The notes below the pieces were generated by a model. It saw only the letters and a program-made list of their open reading frames with translations. It had not been told where the DNA came from and made no database searches. A stretch of DNA of 64,000 nucleotides from Neurospora crassa OR74A. Taxonomy: Eukaryota; Ascomycota; Sordariomycetes; Sordariales; Sordariaceae. The position numbers and the translations under genes are program-made. The stretch covers positions 6,799,917-6,863,916 of the forward strand of contig NC_026501.1 in the NCBI RefSeq assembly GCF_000182925.2, read 5' to 3'. How positions within the stretch are numbered: position 1 is the stretch's first letter; every line of letters starts with the position of its first letter. This document shows positions 12,486-25,324 of this stretch, in pieces.

Positions 12486-12897
12486 GACTTTAGGATACAT
12501 TGGCTCGACTGTGGCAAAGTGTAAAAAAGCGTGACATTGACGAAAAGGTGGCTTGTGGGTTGAACGTCCTCACCTGTATGGTTTAAACCAGTTTCCTGTT
12601 TATACCCTGATTTTCGTATTCCTTCCTTCTCCTAGAACTTTGTATTGTTCATTCAGTGCCTATTCCTAAATAGATACTACACTTCAGGTACCTATAAACA
12701 CGTACCTACTAGGCTTCACTAAACGCAAAACATTGGGGAGTTGTCCAAATTCCGTGACTGTAGATAGTCGTATTTTTAACTTCATCATCTCTTCATATTT
12801 CCTCACTGGATCATTCCCGTACGCCTTAGCTCCCTCGCTCATATACCACACTCAACCCTGTTTGTTACTTCAAGAGACACATGCCAAAGTCGCTCGT
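12486..12897. other. Short intergenic region between convergent genes
   Basis: This is a 412-bp gap between the convergent dld1 and Gly/Gln/Ser-rich genes. It is AT-rich with T-runs and holds the 3' ends of both. Nothing else is visible. Confidence 0.5.
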
Positions 12898-13968
12898 TCA
12901 CTTGTTCAAATACTTGTCAGCAATGCTCAAGAGACCGCCCAACCCGCTCGAACTCTCCTGCGTCTGCGTGTGCGATGACGTTTGCTGGGAACCGGTGCCG
13001 CCCTGGCTCTTGAGGTACATCTTGAGCGCCATCTCGCCCGCCTTCATCACCACACTCTGCTTGTCTGTGCTATCCGACACTTTACCGGCCGACGCCTGCT
13101 GGTCGAACAGCTTGGAGGCCTGCGACATGGCCAGGCCAATGAATGCGCTCTGCGACTGTGACTGCGATGACGAGAAGGAGCCGCTGGTGAACAGCTTGAG
13201 CGCCTGCAGGGCCGCGGCGCTGCCCATGCCGCTTGACGTCGCCTCGGGCGTCTCGGAGCTGGGGGAGAAGGCGGAGGAGGAGTAGAAGGTCTTGTGGGCG
13301 CGGACTGCTTCTGTTTTGGGGGAGAGAGGGTTGTACGTGGTTAGTAATGAGACGCATGGTGGAAAATCTGGGGATGGATTCTTGGATCTGGGGGAGAACA
13401 GGGCGGGTGTGTATGTGCGCGCGCGCGCAGGAGGTAGGACTGGACAAAACATGTACTAACCATCCTCATCGATATCCTCCTGAGCAACCTGCTGCTTCTT
13501 GGAGCTGAGGCTGTTCAAGATGCTAGAGAAGAAGCTCTCGTCCTCCTCGGCGTGGTTGGCCGCGTGGTTGGCCGCGCCACGGAAGTCATCGTCCTGTTCG
13601 TAGGCATAGCCGCCGCCAGCAGGATAGGCGCCGCCGTGTGCGACTATGTGAAGAAAAATGCGTGAGTTAGAGGTAATAGGTATGGTATGGTATGGTACAT
13701 TACGTACAGTCACCGCCGCCAGACGGGAATTGTCCGCCAGAGTACTGCTGTTGCTGTTGGTGTCCGCCTGTTGACAAAGAGAAGCGCAAGTTAGCATCAT
13801 GTCGTCGCGCCGCAGGTCAGGTTCCCAAGGAGGAGGACCAGGACGAGCGGTCAACGAAGCTCTCCAGGAGAGCTGAACTGAGAACTTACCCTGGCTCTGC
13901 TGCTTCTTGGCGTCATCATCATCGTCACCAATGACCTTGTCGACGACCTTGCCGATGAATCTATCCAT
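12898..13968 (-). CDS. Small Gly/Gln/Ser-rich protein, fungal 'beta-flanking protein'-like
   Basis: Four exons on the minus strand: 13968-13890, 13767-13708, 13643-13461 and 13310-12898, giving 244 aa with all junctions in frame. The start is MDRFIGKVVDKVIGDDDDD. A poly-Gln/Gly/Tyr linker follows, then an acidic segment and EDESFFSSILNSLSSKK. The C-terminal half is an Ala/Ser/Gln-rich helical region (GSAAALQALKLF, SQSQSQSAFIGLAMSQASKLFD, VVMKAGEMALKMYLKSQ) and ends GLGGLLSIADKYLNK. This arrangement is familiar from small fungal proteins often labelled beta-flanking protein or DUF7721. I recall the label, not a function. No signal peptide or membrane segment is seen. The low-complexity N-terminus suggests a disordered cytosolic protein. 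Three introns in a gene this short are notable. Confidence 0.8.
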
Positions 13969-16316
13969 TGTGTCTGTATTTCGGGTGTTGGTCGGTCGGT
14001 TGATGTAGAAGTGTATGGTGTATGGTGTATGGTGTGTGTGCCTGACAGGAAATGCAAGACCAGATGTACGAGTAGGTAGGTAGGTTGGGAAAAGGTGGAG
14101 AAGAGCTACAGAAGTAAGGGGACCTGCTTCTCTGGCTGTAAGAGGGCTGCTAGTGTACCTCAGGTATGTAACAGCTTGCATCGAAGCAAGCGGCAAGGTA
14201 TGTAAGGTATCAACGCAAGATGAGATCAACCATGTCAACCCAACTGGGCTGTTGAGCGGCTCCAGACTGCACACTACACTCAGCATGTAACATTTCCCGT
14301 CATGCCTCTTGTCGCTCTCCTGATCTCCCCTTCACTCAACACCAGCCCGAAAGGCTAGCTAGGCAGGTAACTCGGTTCTTATCCGGTCACCTCCTTTCCC
14401 TTCTCGGGCTTTGGGTCGCCGTAGTAATCAGAAGGTACTTATCTGACTTGACGGGAACTCTTAACACAACCCGCCTTGGGCATGACGTTTCTGCGGGGTA
14501 GCAAGCGTGGGCGGTGCCCCTTATCGCGCCTATCGATAGGAGGAGAGTCGTTCGTCGTAAGCTGGTGGGCGGTCCGGTACGCTGCGGATGCCCCTGGTTC
14601 GGCGAGTCTGGACGCTGCCCGGGTCGCTGGAGGAAAGCTGGACCCGTCTGAAACCGGCCCCCTCCTTCGAAGTTGCCTTCCAGCGATTACAGTGAATCCC
14701 TGCTAGTGCAGCCCCTCCTTTCTGCAAATCCGGCCTCACTTGCAAGTGCAAAGAAAAGTTCGTGAGACTGGAACCGGCAACTGCGATGAGTTAGCAAAGT
14801 ATGTGATCCGGATTTGCACGGGCAGTTACAAGGTCCTTCGTTTTGTTGGAAGAGAACATGTGCACCTCGCGATCACACCGTGGACAGCAGAGCTAGGTAG
14901 AGGTAGCTTAGGTACTGCAAGATCCCCTCTAAGGGGTCTTCACTGTAACCTAGAGGTATTGAGGGACCAACCATCCCATGGATCCCATCCCCATCTTCTT
15001 GATGACTCTGACACAAGTCAAGCCACCGTGATACGGGTGACGTTGGAACGGTATCCCTTGTAGAACACCAACGGGCATCAACCCGTTGAATCAAGCTCAT
15101 TTGGCGCTTTGCATCCCTTCGCACGGGAGTAGGAAAGAGAAGATGAGTGCCAGAGTAGAGGTACCCAGTCGCAGGGTTCGATAAAGTCTGGGTAACGGCG
15201 TTTTGTGGATCTCGAACGTATTGATCCTCGTTGGCTTTCTTGCCCGCTCCCGCTCTGCCCGTCTCTTCCGTCTGCACACTCAGGTCTTTTGCTTTATCAT
15301 CGTGATGTGTTCAGTTTCTGATAAACCTGCTCTCCCTTGACGGTCAGCTTAATGATGGGAAGTGGAGATTGCTCCTAGTCATGATCTTTCTCGTGATCCC
15401 CAGTGCCCCTGCCGTTGATGAGATCCCATCGTCTGCCCATTTGAGGAATCCATTTGAGGAATCTCTTGCTCCAAATAAGTCAGACGTCAAATGCAGCGTA
15501 GCCGCCAAGGGCCCATAAGAACCCAGCAGGCCGAGTTGCTGAACAACAGCGCTCGAAAGGCCGGCGCGATCATTCACCATCACTGCAAAATTATACCGTT
15601 GGCATTGCCATTAAGAGTCCTTGTGAAAACCAAAAAGCCTAGTATCAGCAGGTGGCGGTAGCTCATCATAGATCGAATGCATACGTTGACATGGTGGTAT
15701 AGTAGCCCCTTTCTTTCATGTGCGGCCGTCCTTCCGTTCATCGCTGGATGAACACACCCGCCAGCAAGGGCGACGCGGCGTAACAAACTCCTCTCCATAC
15801 CCTGGCCAAACCAACTGAATCGGTTTCCAGTCATATGTCCATCGCATAAAGAAAGATAGTGTGTATCGTAACGATGCCGGGGTTGCGTTTCCTGCCATCT
15901 CATCCTACCGTGCACCGCAGCACTACCGGCTCTCCAAGGCACGTTCTCGGAACGGTCCACAAAGCTAAGCTGCACATGTCAAGACCACTCTACGCACCAG
16001 GCAGCACGGAATCGATGCAGTTCTGTTTCTATGGTCCATCCCTTCCTCATGCACTCGCGCCCTTTTCCATGGCTAGGTAGTCCCTCTTCATCAACCCAAA
16101 GCAAGGAATGCAAGATCAGTGTCTACTCCCACTTCGTAGCTGCGTTTCCTGTTTCTAGAAACTGGTCATTGTTCTTTTTCTCAATCTGTATATAGGCCAA
16201 TGCGCCGAGCTTGTGCTGCGGATCTTGATAAACGTCGAGATTGTGTTGAGAGCGGTCGAATTCTGTTGCCTGAATATAGCTGCTGGAATCCGTTGTTCAT
16301 TGCGCATCTTTATCTT
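13969..16316. other. 2.3-kb intergenic region downstream of wc-2
   Basis: It holds the upstream region of the Gly/Gln/Ser-rich gene and the 3' flank of wc-2, both minus strand. GTATGGT microsatellite-like DNA occurs near 14010-14035 and a TAGGTAGG run near 14073-14085. A 13-bp tandem duplication lies at 15438-15463. No coding region is supported: the open frames are short and lack motifs. The gap is long enough for a non-coding transcript, but nothing in the sequence shows one. Confidence 0.45.
15438..15463. repeat. Two-copy 13-bp tandem repeat
   Basis: CATTTGAGGAATC occurs twice back to back (15438-15450 and 15451-15463) with no mismatch. It looks like a simple local duplication. No function is apparent. 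Confidence 0.85.
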
Positions 16317-18152
16317 CTATCCCATATGATCGCCCATGGGTGTATGGATGTCGTTGTGACCGCCTATACCTCCGCCGTTATTGTTGTTGTTGGCGTTCTT
16401 CTTTTTCTCTTTCTTTGCCCAGCGAAGACCGCAGGCATTGCATAGTGTCTTGGGTCCACTAGGGCCTTTTCGCCATTCGGGGGAATCGAGCGTACCTGTT
16501 TCAGCATCCTTGTCAGCAACTGGCAGTCATCAAGAAGCTATTTTGGGAGCGGGTTATATAATATGGAGAAGGGGTAATTACCGCAGTCGGTGCACACGTA
16601 TTCCTCTGCAACCTTGATCTTCTTCTTCTTCTCTCCCGTCCGGGGATCTCGGTCTAGGGGAATCGCGATTCCCGCATCACCCTTAATGAGCGTCGGGCTG
16701 GCATTACCCGTTGTGATACCATGACTTCTTTCACCCTCCTGGTACTTGAGTCCTGTAAGCATTTCAATCGTGTCTGCGTGATTGCCCTCGTAACGCAACA
16801 TCTTTTCGCGTATAGAATCCGGCCGGCTTCCGGCAATGCCTTCCAGGTTCTCCCGCGTCAGCGCAATGTTAAGCGACGACGCCGGCTGGCTGGGTGGTGG
16901 CATCATAACGTCAGCTTGGGCATTCATGGGAATGTAGAAGGGCGTCATTCCCATCTGGGTCGCGGTATCGTCGGACGGCGTAACATCAGATCGTCCCTCC
17001 TGGCTCATTCGCCATGTCCTATGCGACTCTTCCTGCTCCTCCTGCTCCTCTCTGCGCAGCTCGGCAATCCTGCGCTTCAGTCTTTCGTTTTCAATCTTGT
17101 GTTCCAGAAAGGAATCCAACAGACCCGCGTTCTTGGTCGGGTAGGGTCGAGCCATCATGAACACGGCCTGGCAGAAAGGCGACTGGTTCTGTGGATTGGG
17201 TGCAAACTTGGCGGCGGCGATGTGCGCATGACCAACAGTCTCGAAAATGGTCCAGTTTCCATCCTTTTTCCGGAACCGGTAGAACAGTCGCAATTGGGAT
17301 CCCGTCGCAATGGCCTCGTTCAACTCCGCGGTGAAGACCCCGACGTCATCCGGGTGGATCAGGTCTCTGAGGAACAAGTCAATGATTTCGGGCGGCTTAT
17401 AGCCGGTCAGGGGTTCTACGCTGGGCGAAACATGCTTGATCCGTCCGTTGGCATCCAGAATGTGTTCCCAGTCCTGGAGCTCTTCGACAACCTTGGCGGG
17501 CCAATTGCGGCGCTTGGTGAATTCGGTCAGGGTGCTTCCGCCGCCCGACGAAGGGCCCCCCGAAGGTCCGGAGGTGGTGGTGGTAGGCGTGGCGATCATC
17601 GGTCCGGCGCTGGACATGCTGGTCGCAATAAGGTCGTCGGGGGAAAATAGCTGGTCGGGTGCCCCGTGACCGCCGCACACCCCAACATGACTGGGCCCTG
17701 CATTACCTGCAGGGAGGGGTGGCGGGACCGAGACCGGGGTGAAGGGGTTTGACATGGAATCGCCAACATCGAGACTCATCGACATTCCGTCAAACCCAGG
17801 AAACACTGAAGTATCCAGAAGCGACATCATGTCCTGTGGGTCGGAAGTCATCTGCAGCTTGAAAGCCAATCAATCGGCCAATCGTTAGCTTGCTCCCCAT
17901 TTTCGTCCAGCAAAGGGAAACAATTTTTTATTCTCTCGAAAAAAAGGAGAAAAACAACTCTGACGGAAAAGAAAATGCTGCTTGCTGCTGCTTGCTGCTG
18001 CTGCGCACCTGCGAGGCTGACATGCCGGTTCCCATGCCGGTTCCCATGCCAGTTCCCATACCGGATCCCATACCGGATCCCATACCGGATCCCATCCCCA
18101 TGGCTCCAAAGCCATACATGCTGGATCCAGGGGGAGGCTGTCCGTGAGACAT
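16317..18152 (-). CDS. wc-2: White Collar-2, PAS/GATA transcription factor of light response and circadian clock
   Basis: Three exons: 18152-18009, 17851-16582 and 16495-16317, giving 530 aa, the length I remember for Neurospora WC-2. Exon 1 encodes [16 protein letters not shown] followed by GMGS/GMGT repeats. A PAS domain covers about residues 170-268 ([31 protein letters not shown]). A charged coiled-coil with a basic patch follows ([20 protein letters not shown], preceded by a helix). The GATA zinc finger is C-X2-C-X18-C-X2-C at Cys 468, 471, 490 and 493. It is split by intron 2 just after the second Cys. The family partner is WC-1, and the WC complex binds GATC-type light elements and drives frq. 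Both donors (GTGCGC, GTAATT) are slightly non-consensus. The gene is divergent from rad50. Confidence 0.97.
18021..18096 (-). repeat. 12-bp coding tandem repeat in wc-2 exon 1
   Basis: Six 12-bp units lie in tandem: three of the GGTTCCCATGCC type and three of the GGATCCCATACC type (plus-strand view). They encode the alternating Gly-Met-Gly-Ser and Gly-Met-Gly-Thr stretch near the WC-2 N-terminus. The unit length is a multiple of three, so copy-number changes would keep the frame. Two sub-families suggest two rounds of expansion. Confidence 0.9.
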
Positions 18153-20808
18153 TGTTCTGGCGGTTGTAGTAGTGCGGATCGTAGTGGTGAGGCGGCGAGA
18201 TGGCGGCAAGCTGACAAGTGCAGGTGTAGACGGCGGCGGCACATCGAAGAAGGCCTTCGTTTTCGAATGGAGGAGGGGGGGGTGGGAACTGAAGTATTAA
18301 CGGTTGCTGTTGTTCAATGTTGCCGCTGCTGCTCGTGCTGCTGCTGCTTCCTGGTGCTTCCTGCCTTTTCGGCGGTGGAGGAGCTTAAGAAGGAGCCCGC
18401 TTTGAATGGGCTACTAACAGCAACACAAGCGCGCGATTCGTTGACTTTCGTCAGGTTAGTCCCCCATGCGATATTGCTGTGTAATAGTTTTCTGCATCTG
18501 ACTGCCGCCGTTTTCGAAAGATGGAGTACGGGGCGATATTCCAATCACGTTCCTTTTGATGGGCGGCGTTGTACTGTGGCTTTGTGTGGTCGGTGCTTTT
18601 GCTGGATTGAATTCAGGACTATTTCAGGCCGAAATGCAGCAGAGAGTAAAGGTGAAGTGCTGCGGAATCAAGTCGTCGTCAGTTACGTCTAGAACCCGCG
18701 GCGCAGCAACGATAAAAGAGGAAGAAGGAAAAGGGTATTGTCGATCAAAGAGAACAAGCCCAGTAAGGACGGGAGCGGGGGGTGGGCGTGTGATGACCTG
18801 GGACCTGGAGGAATGCCGCCCTTGACGAGGATGGGATTTCTGGGATGGCAGATGGGAATCTTGAAGGGAGCCGCCAAAAAGTCCCCACTTTCAGACCCAA
18901 GCTCGTCAAGGTATTGCTTTGCTGGTGCCGTGCTAGCGGTGGTGGTGGTGGAAGGTCGAGCAGGGCTCTGGTCGAGGGGTCGTGGTTACAGCAGGAAACT
19001 TGGTTGTTACCAACTCATAACCGCCACTCTGCTCTGCGGTGCCGTGTCGTAGAGGTGGTAGACAGGGGCCGTGGTTCGAGCTTCCATCCATGGATGTCTC
19101 GATGCGTGCGCAGTGAGGAGCTAGTAGGACGAGGTTCATGGATACGTATTGAAAGAAGCGGTGGCATTGGACTGGCCAGGCCTGACAGACAACCAAGATA
19201 TATTGTCACGTCTGTCTTCTCCCGGTTCGCATGCTGTCAGTGGTCAGATCTAATGGTACCGTGCGGCCTGTTTCTATAAATCACGTTGTAGACGCTGTGG
19301 TGTACACTAGTTGAAAGGGATGAGCTTGAACTGAGCACTCAGTATACATATGCACGTACACAACAACAGCCTTTATTCTTTATTGGTCCGAAGCAGCTAC
19401 TGCTGGATGGGAAGCGATGTGGAAGATACTAACCGCAAATCTGCTCAAGTTACCGCGATCAAGGAAAGCTCAGGGACTGATTCGAAACCAGAAAGCCATA
19501 CCAAGGAACCGGGAACGGTACCGTTGGTTGTCACTCGTCACTCGTCCCTCAGCTACTTCAGATGGAAGAAGGGGTTGCGGCGTTCTTTGTGATACCTACC
19601 TCGGCTTCCGTCAGCGAGATCTATGAACCAGTGCACGTGTACGCACGCAGCCTCATTCCATGTTCCTAGCATGCTCTCTCTACCTCTACTATGGTATCTC
19701 TTTTTCCCTTTTCATATAGAGGTATATATATGTATTTTTATTCTGTTGCCCTGCGCGCCTACCTCATAATCCCAGAGTACATAGCACCATAGTATTCGAT
19801 GGTCTCTGCTGGTCGCCTCTCCTCAACTCTGACCAAAAACAGATGCGCTTCTCCCCATTGCGTGCCCCCTCGGCCCATCAAGACCCCCTTCTCTGGGCTG
19901 GGCTTCCCTGCCACCTACTTCGGGTTTGTCACCGGTCACGGTAATTGGTAAACTCCGACCATCGCTAATCGTGAGTGGGCATAGCGCCCAAACAAAACAC
20001 CTCGCGAGCACGCTCGGCGGCTCGGGAATACCTGGCTCATGGTTGTCGGGAGAGCCACCGTCTGCAATAGTTAGGGACGCTTGAAAACCGCTGCCAAAAT
20101 GCCGAAGCGATTGTCCAGAATATCAAAACGCTTCTGGACAACCGACATCCAAAACATCCATGTAAGTGGAGTTTTTCTGCTTCACTGTGCCGTTTTGTGT
20201 CCACAGCCGGACAGAAAGGTCCGGACCCTTGCTTAACTTGCCCTTTTCGACCCTCTCACTGGGTAAAAAAAGTAAATGGAAAAAGGAAAACACGCGCAGC
20301 GGCGGTCACTGATGGAGCCACTCATGTCTCCTTGCAGAGCGGCGGGGATTCCCTTCTCCAGATATACATTAGTGCAGAGCTAGAGCCATTCCCTCCACTT
20401 GTACGCGCACTTTCCAAGGCTTGGCGGCTCTCGGCAGTCATCGGCTTCATCTGCTTTCGGCAACCGATCGCTTGGCGGCTTGGCAGAGCATGTTTTTGCA
20501 GCAACATCGGTTCGCCTGGCAGCTGCGAGGAAGGTTGTAGCCAGAGGCAGGCAGATACTTGGCAGCCTCGATCCCGTGAATACGTGTTACCGCTGCCTGG
20601 TCCCATGCTCCATCAGACGCCGCAAACCCGCGACTGCAACGCGTCCAATATCGACAAGTTCGCGACTTCATTCCCTACCTGCTTCATCGTCGAAGGGACC
20701 TCACGAACCTCACTCGGAGGACGTCCGTCGAGATAGGCGAGGCACGCCGCATGAACTCCCTCACAGTGGCCCTGTCCAGCAGACGCATCCGTTGAGAGAT
20801 TGCCCAAC
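18153..20808. other. 2.66-kb divergent intergenic region between wc-2 and rad50
   Basis: Promoters and leaders of wc-2 (minus) and rad50 (plus) share this region. It contains GCT-rich simple sequence near 18320-18360 and a short TATATATA stretch near 19725-19735. No open frame with motifs is present. It is much longer than needed for two housekeeping promoters, which fits a long leader on one side, but transcript ends cannot be read from sequence. Confidence 0.5.
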
Positions 20809-23800
20809 ATGTCCAAGCTCGAGAAAATGTCCATCTTGGGCGTGCGCTCCTTTGGGCCACGCCACCCAGAGGCCATCGCTTTCAACACCCCATTGACCCT
20901 CATCGTCGGTTACAATGGCTCGGGCAAGACCACCATCATCGAATGTCTCAAATACGCTACTACTGGCGAGCTTCCGCCCAACAGCAAAAGCGGGGCTTTC
21001 ATCCACGACCCTAACGTGAGTGCCACTGTCGACTGTCCCTGGCTGTATGAAGACTCTGGCTAAACGGTGACATGTTGTAGCTCGTTGGCGAGAAAGATGT
21101 ACAAGCTCAGATCAAGCTTTCCTTCCGCTCCACTGTTGGTGAATCCTTCGTCGTGACTAGAAACGTGCAGTTGGCCGTCACGAAGACCTCAAGTAAACAA
21201 AAGACCCTCGAAGGAAGTCTCCTGTTACGAGCCAATGGCGATCGCCAAGTATTGTCTACCAGAGTAGTGGATCTCAACAAGCTCGTTCCCGAGAAACTGG
21301 GCGTTTCACCAGCTGTCCTAGATGCGGTTATCTTTTGCCATCAGGATGAGTCCCTCTGGCCCATGAGCCCGGGGGCTGACCTGAAAAAGAGGTTCGATGA
21401 AATCTTTGAGGCCAAAAAGTACGCCAAAGTCATCGATAATATCAAGCTTCTCCGAAAGACCAAGGGCGAAGAGCTTCGACTACTCAGGATGCAAGAGGCT
21501 CAAGATAAGGAGAACAAGGAGAGGGCGGACAAGGTCGACAGAGAGCTGAGTAAGCTTATTCGCGAGCTACAAGAGGATCGCGACAAGTGCAACGAACTGC
21601 AAAAACAAATCGAGGATGAGGATGTTCGAATTAAGCAAAAATGGGAGCAGGCCAACAGTTTCCTCAAGATCGTCAACGAGCTACAGACTAAACAGGAGAA
21701 ACTCGAATACAAAAAGGATGCCATCGCAGAGTTGCGCGAACGCATCGAGGAGAGCACAGAGTCTGATGAATATCTTCGTGACGTTCTCAGCCAGTACGAA
21801 CAAACTGTTAAGCGAATGAACAGCGACCGAGATCAGAAGGTGGCCCAATTTGGCACCCTACAGACGGAGCTCAAGACCGCCCGAGCCAAGCATACCGCTA
21901 AGGTGGAGGAGCAGGGAAAGCATCAGTCTGACAAGGAAAAGTATGACCGCCAACTCGTTTCGCAACGTCAGATGATCCAAGAAGCAGCTGAAAAACACGA
22001 GATTCGTGGCTACGACGGTGACTTGGATGACCAGGAGATCAATGCATTTTACGAACGCATCCAGAAAATGCTTCAAGACACAAAACGAGACCTGGAACGT
22101 CTACAACGCGACAATGCCGCCGAACTGGACGCAAAATCCGCCACCATCACGGAGCTAGAGAGCCACAAGGCGTCCCGCATTCGAGACCGGAAGATCTCTT
22201 CACAGCGGGTTGCGACACTTCAGAGAGATATTACCAAACTTCAAGGAGAACTGAACAATCTCGATGTTGACGAAGGCGCGGAAGCAGTACTACAGACCGA
22301 GATGGAGGGGCTGGAGTCCAAGATCAAGGCAGCGAAAGCTGACAACAGAGTGTCAGAACTTGATTCACAGATCACAAAGCTGAACAACGAGGTCTTGACT
22401 CTAGAAGCTCAGGGTGCCCAGCTAAGTCGGGAATTGGTTGAATGCACCAACCTAGCATCCGAACGTGCACAACTCGAACTTCGTAAAAAGCAGCTCACAG
22501 AACGGAAGCGAGAACTAGACATTCTGAAGAACACATTCAATCAGCAGCTTACCGATGTTGTCGGCAGAAATTGGACACCGGAAACCATTGAGTCAGATTT
22601 TCAAAAAGCCCTTCGACAGCTGAGTGACCGACTATCTGAGCTTAGAAAGACGAAGGATTCGACGCAGCAAGAACTGAAGCAGGTTGAGTACAAGCTTACC
22701 ACTGCTCGTGAGCAACAAATCAAGTCCGTAAAGGAAAGGGATAGCTGCAAAAAAGACGTTCTCGAAGCCCTGAAGAAGGTGCCGCGTCAAAATAAGCCGG
22801 TGACGGAGTCGGTAGATGATTATCCAGATGCTGTCAAAGAGATCGAGAAATTGTTGAAGGATACCGACACGGACCTGGAACTCAATATGTATCTGAAAGA
22901 ATACTTCTTAAAAGCGAAGGTTAAGGCAGAGGAAAAGCACAAATGCTACCTCTGTGAGCAATCGCTTGGCGACGAGAAAACCATGAAGCGATTGATGAAG
23001 AGGATTCAAGATAAGATTGATGACAAAGATAGAGACGAGCTGCTTGAGGATCAAGCCTTGTACGGACGTCACCTTGGAACACTGAGAAGTGTGCGGACGA
23101 AGCACGAAACATATGGACGGTTGTGTAAGGAGCTGCCGTCCATGGTCGAAGAAATCAACTCGCTCACGCTTCAGAAGGAAAGACTGGTTCGACAGCTTGA
23201 AGACCAGGATGGCGCTTTCAAAATTGCCGAAGAGAAGCGGAATGCGGCGGATGTGCTGAGCAAGAGCGTACTGAAAATTGCGCAGACTGTCAAGGATATT
23301 GCGGATTCCGAGAGACACATCGAGAGAGCACAGCAGAATTCGAGCAATCAGGTGCGCAGTGCTGACGAGATTAACGATGACCAAACAACCTGTGCAGAGC
23401 AGTTAAGAATTGCCCAAGCCAAGTTGAGCAAGTCAACCGCCGAACGACAACGGTTGAAGGACCTGGCCGCTCAGCTCGAGGTTGAGAAATTGGAGTTGAA
23501 GCACAAAATCACGGAGGCCGTCCAGAAATTAGAACACAAGAAGCGTCTCCAGGACACGATTAAGAATCACAGAGACGAGCAGAGCGAACTTCGCAAAAAC
23601 ATGCAAGACATTGACAAAGAGGTCGAGGGCATCGACCCAGAAATCGCCAGCGCAAGAGCCGCGCTCGAGGAATCTCGGAAGCAGGGCCGTGCTAGAGAGC
23701 AGAGGATCGCAGAGGAACGTGATGGAATCGCCACTACGGTGAGCGAGCTCAAGATAATCAACCGCGAAATCCAGGATTATCTCGACCGAGGAGGTCCTGC

Positions 23801-24818
23801 CAACCTTGCTTCCAACCAGCGGACCATTGCCAGCCTGGAGAGCACCATCGCTGCCCTCGAGAAAGAGATGAAAGACGTCACCATTCAGATCAACAAGCTG
23901 AACAAGGAGATCGATAATAGCGACGCCAAGAGGCGCAACATCGCCGACAACCTCACATACCGCAAGAACCTGCGCGAGCGCGATGCTCTCGAGGAAGAAA
24001 TCGAAGAGCTCGAGTCCCGCAACGCACAAGAGGACTACGACCGTCTCGTCGAGGAAGCGCACTCCTTCGAATTATACCGTGGCAAACTCAACGCCGAACG
24101 CCAGCGGCTCATGGGCTCCATGTCCACCAAGGACGAGCAGTTCCGCCGGCTCGAAGAGGAGTACGAGATTGAGCTCAAGGGGGCGCGCGCCCGGTACAAA
24201 GAGAGCCACATCAAAGTTGAGACGACGAAAGCGGCCATCGAGGACCTCGCACAGGGCAACATGGCGCTCGACCACGCCATCATGCAGTACCACTCGCTCA
24301 AGATGGAGGAGATCAACCGGACCATCGCCGACCTTTGGCAAAGCACGTACCAAGGAACCGACATCGACACGATCCAGATTCGGTCCTACATGGAATCGAC
24401 GGCTTCGGGCGCCACCAATACGCGCCGCGTTTACAATTACCGCGTGTCCATGATCAAGGGCGACACGGAAATGGACATGCGTGGGCGGTGCAGTGCGGGT
24501 CAAAAGGTGCTGGCCTGCATTATCATTCGCCTTGCCCTGGCCGAGTCGTTTGGCGCTAATTGTGGCATGATTGCGCTCGACGAGCCGACGACGAATCTGG
24601 ATAGTGACAATATCCGCAGTCTGGCGGAGAGTTTGCACGCGATCATCAAGGCAAGGCGGTCACAGAACAATTTCCAGCTGATCGTGATCACGCATGACGA
24701 GGAGTTCTTGAAGCATATGCAGTGCAGCGATTTCTGCGATAGTTTCTTTAGGGTAAAGAGGGATGAGAATCAGAATAGTGTCATTACGAGGGAGAGCATT
24801 ACGAGGATTTCGGAGTAA
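20809..24818 (+). CDS. rad50: Rad50 double-strand-break repair ATPase (MRN complex)
   Basis: Two exons, 20809-21015 and 21081-24818, give 1314 aa. I chose the ATG at 20809, which begins [16 protein letters not shown] like other fungal Rad50 proteins. The Walker A motif (GYNGSGKTT) is near residue 35-43. A Q-loop region ([14 protein letters not shown]) and a very long coiled coil of about 900 residues follow. The zinc hook KCYLCEQ lies at its centre (Cys near 691 and 694). The ABC signature ([17 protein letters not shown]) is near 1203 and Walker B ([13 protein letters not shown]) near 1231. Rad50 works with Mre11 and Nbs1 in sensing and processing DNA ends and at telomeres. The Neurospora gene is, as I recall, uvs-6. 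All catalytic motifs are intact, and the length matches the family. Confidence 0.97.
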
Positions 24819-25324
24819 GAGAGGTTGGTGGTAGGAATGCCCAAGTTTGATATTGAGGGCATCTCAGGGGGGCTGGGTTGTACAGGTGGCAAAGGAAGAA
24901 CATGAGGTCTAGATTTTTTGTTCACTGAGCAGGCGCCTTTCTCTCGGATTGCATATTCAAGTATGTGGGTTCCAATGCCCATGTTTGTTTCACGATCAAT
25001 TTGGCCGATCCAATTGATTAGCATGAGTTACGTACTGGCCACAGACGAATTTGCAAGAGGTTTCATCGTAACAAGAATACCGTTAACAAACTGAACGGCT
25101 CGGAGTGTTGGTGTGTGTGTTCGGTAGTCCATATATCATATCTCAAATGTCCTATGCCGCTGATACAGGTAGCTAAACTATCAAATCAAGTAAACCAGAC
25201 ATGTCGCTTGTGTCATCCAACAACCTCTTCTCTTCCTGATTACTGTCGACTATTATCTTCTACGACTTCGGAAGAGATATGTTCCTCTGTTGAGAGGACC
25301 CAACAGAGTCAACGTTCTCTCATA
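24819..25324. other. Intergenic region between convergent rad50 and PP4R2 genes
   Basis: A 506-bp gap holding both 3' ends, with a short GT-repeat near 25108-25122. Nothing else is visible. Confidence 0.5.
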
